Shown: positions 24,239-25,609 of the stretch, in pieces | Position numbering within the stretch: position 1 is the stretch's first letter | Layout of the letters: every line of letters starts with the position of its first letter | Translations under genes and position numbers: made by a program | Source: Verrucomicrobiota bacterium | GTDB taxonomy: Bacteria > Verrucomicrobiota > Verrucomicrobiia > Limisphaerales > UBA1100 | DNA: 25,609 nt | NCBI GenBank assembly: GCA_028872685.1 | Contig: JAPKEI010000008.1 | Location: 1-25,609 of the forward strand | Direction: 5' to 3' | The notes under the pieces: generated by a model | What the model was told of the DNA's origin: nothing | The model's database searches: none | The model's input: the letters and a program-made list of their open reading frames with translations, nothing else

Positions 24239-25562
24239 TGGCGAGGGTGAATCCCTGATGCTGGATGTTCACGAAGAGCGTGGTGCCGTCGGGTGAAAAT
24301 GTGGCACCTGCGAATTCGCTGTTGCTTACTGCGTTGCGGGCAATTTTGTAAAACCCACCGCGCGGCGTAATTCCGGAAAGAAACTGCTCACCCGGTCCGT
24401 CTTCACACAACACCAGATCGCCCCACGGCGCGACCGTGATATTGTCCGCGCGATCGATAACCGCGGGGTCATTTGGCTCGGCGTATAATTCCAGTGTTTG
24501 CGTGGCCGGAGTGAACTTCCAAATCTGACCGTGCTTTTTTTTGCCGCCGCTGGTGCAGGCGAAATATACACTGCCATCCGCCCACCACATACCCTCGCCG
24601 CGCGCAAACTTGGCCGCGCCTTTGGATTGTGCCTGCAGGCGCAAATCGTTCTTGGGCGATTCCACTTCCTTAAGGTCCACCCACTTGGTGAAAAGTTTCC
24701 CGCCGACCTTCACGAGTTGCTCCATCCAATTGCGTGTATCCAGGGAAAATGAATCGCGCACCACCAGCGCCTGCAACCGCCCACCTGCGGCGAGCTTTCC
24801 GGGCGTTGTAGGAATGAACCGATAAATCGAACTGTCGCCTAAATCTTCAGTTTGATACACGATGTTCGTTTTTGGATCCACCGCCACCGCTTCATGCCGG
24901 AACCGGCCCATCGCCCTCAATGGAACCGCCTGAGCAAGAATTGGCTGCGTGGTGGCCGGCACATCAAAATTATAGCCATGATCCTGCATCACCGTGGCAC
25001 CTGCGCGATCCGCCGTTTCTTCACAGGTAATCCAGCTGTTCCATGGTGTGGGGCCGCCCGCACAATTGCGCACCGTGCCTGCGAGGCTGAGAAACTCCCG
25101 TACCAGGCGGCCGCGTTTCGTATCGTACACCAGCGTGGTGGTACCGCCGAGGCTGGGTGGTACCTGCTTGCCTTCGCGCAGCCCACCCGCGTCGTACATT
25201 TTAGCGCGGATTTTGTCCGTGAGCCCCTTGTTGCTTTCGCCAAAGGCACCCGATGATCCCGTGAGGGCCGGATTCAATTCATGATTCCGCACCAGCACCG
25301 TTAACCCGTTGGCTCCGGGAAACGCCGCCATTCCGTCCGCTGCACCCGGCACCTGCAAGCCATCGGCCATCGGATTGCCTGCCTTGGAAATTACGCGATA
25401 CGAAAACCCTTTTGGCAAATCCAGAATCTTCTTCGGATCTGCCAGTAGCGCACCGTATCCCTTCACTGCCTTTGCCCCGGCTGTGCTCGTGAGCACGTGC
25501 AGCCCGCCAAATCCGGCCGCTACCGCGACCCCTGTTTTCAAAAAATGCCGACGTGTGTTCAT
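24216..25562 (-). CDS. PhoX/DUF839-family protein with Tat signal peptide
   Basis: This 448-residue precursor has a twin-arginine signal (RRHFLKTG from residue 4, then a hydrophobic stretch). It keeps residues of the PhoX fold: RNHE (92-95), 'NCAGGPTPW' with C167, 'TCEE' (179-182), 'RHEAVAVD' and 'TEDLGD'. In PhoX these Cys/Glu residues hold the Fe-Ca cofactor of an alkaline phosphatase, and folded export by Tat fits a metalloenzyme. Many DUF839 members have not been tested, so phosphatase activity is inference. I chose the ATG at 25562; a TTG at 25577 would add five residues before the twin arginines. The remaining 47 bases to the window end hold nothing I recognise. Confidence 0.88.
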   Translation of the reverse strand: MNTRRHFLKTGVAVAAGFGGLHVLTSTAGAKAVKGYGALLADPKKILDLPKGFSYRVISKAGNPMADGLQVPGAADGMAAFPGANGLTVLVRNHELNPALTGSSGAFGESNKGLTDKIRAKMYDAGGLREGKQVPPSLGGTTTLVYDTKRGRLVREFLSLAGTVRNCAGGPTPWNSWITCEETADRAGATVMQDHGYNFDVPATTQPILAQAVPLRAMGRFRHEAVAVDPKTNIVYQTEDLGDSSIYRFIPTTPGKLAAGGRLQALVVRDSFSLDTRNWMEQLVKVGGKLFTKWVDLKEVESPKNDLRLQAQSKGAAKFARGEGMWWADGSVYFACTSGGKKKHGQIWKFTPATQTLELYAEPNDPAVIDRADNITVAPWGDLVLCEDGPGEQFLSGITPRGGFYKIARNAVSNSEFAGATFSPDGTTLFVNIQHQGFTLAITGPWHQ

Positions 25563-25609
25563 TTTAAATTTTCCCAAACCGGATCATTTACCGCCCGCAT
25601 GCATCTGAG

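Overview
This window looks like chromosomal DNA of a free-living, Gram-negative-type bacterium, most likely a member of the Verrucomicrobiota (Pedosphaera/Limisphaerales-like). This is inference. It rests on a pseudopilin of the AFTLIELL + H-X9-DG type, a GldA/GldF/GldG/DUF4340 ABC cluster, Tat- and Sec-exported hydrolases, moderately high GC, and weak use of Shine-Dalgarno sites. No phage, insertion sequence, CRISPR, tRNA or rRNA was seen. Genes are packed tightly and no gap between genes exceeds about 160 bases.

Layout. (1) 1-191: the 3' end of a DciA/DUF721 gene. (2) 212-2586, minus strand: a likely operon reading mntR (Mn-responsive repressor with all six Mn ligands), a minimal zincin metallopeptidase, a cyclase/kynurenine-formamidase-like hydrolase and a YeeZ-like SDR. 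(3) 2661-4559, plus strand: a pentapeptide-repeat protein fused to a two-helix K+ channel, followed 3 bases later by an HDOD-domain protein. (4) 4721-11337, plus strand: a complete F1Fo-ATP synthase operon, atpB-E-F-H-A-G-D-C, with no atpI in front. (5) 11343-17712, minus strand: a five-gene block reading HtrA-like protease, ABC ATPase, ABC permease, GldG-like auxiliary protein and DUF4340 protein, with junctions that abut or overlap. (6) 17772-25562: single genes in mixed orientation. These are a DUF2851 protein, a GntP-family permease, an unknown membrane-anchored protein, a pseudopilin, a second SDR, an exported alpha/beta hydrolase and a Tat-exported PhoX/DUF839 protein.

How the parts work together. 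The atp operon encodes all eight structural subunits. Its c subunit lacks the classic Na+-site residues, so H+ coupling is expected. Only atpE has a strong Shine-Dalgarno site, and a perfect 10-bp hairpin separates it from atpF; together these fit a need to make many c subunits per complex. Subunit delta is unusually short and subunit a has His/acid-rich ends. The minus-strand block links a periplasmic protease to a Gld-type ABC exporter by translational coupling, which suggests a shared envelope function. Upstream, a K+ channel with a beta-helical cytosolic domain is paired with a signalling HDOD protein. Convergent gene pairs end very close together or overlap, and at three of them a hairpin spans both stop codons.

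I found no clear new defence, mobile or biosynthetic system. The best candidates for something new are the HtrA-Gld block, the channel/HDOD pair and the unusual ATP synthase details.
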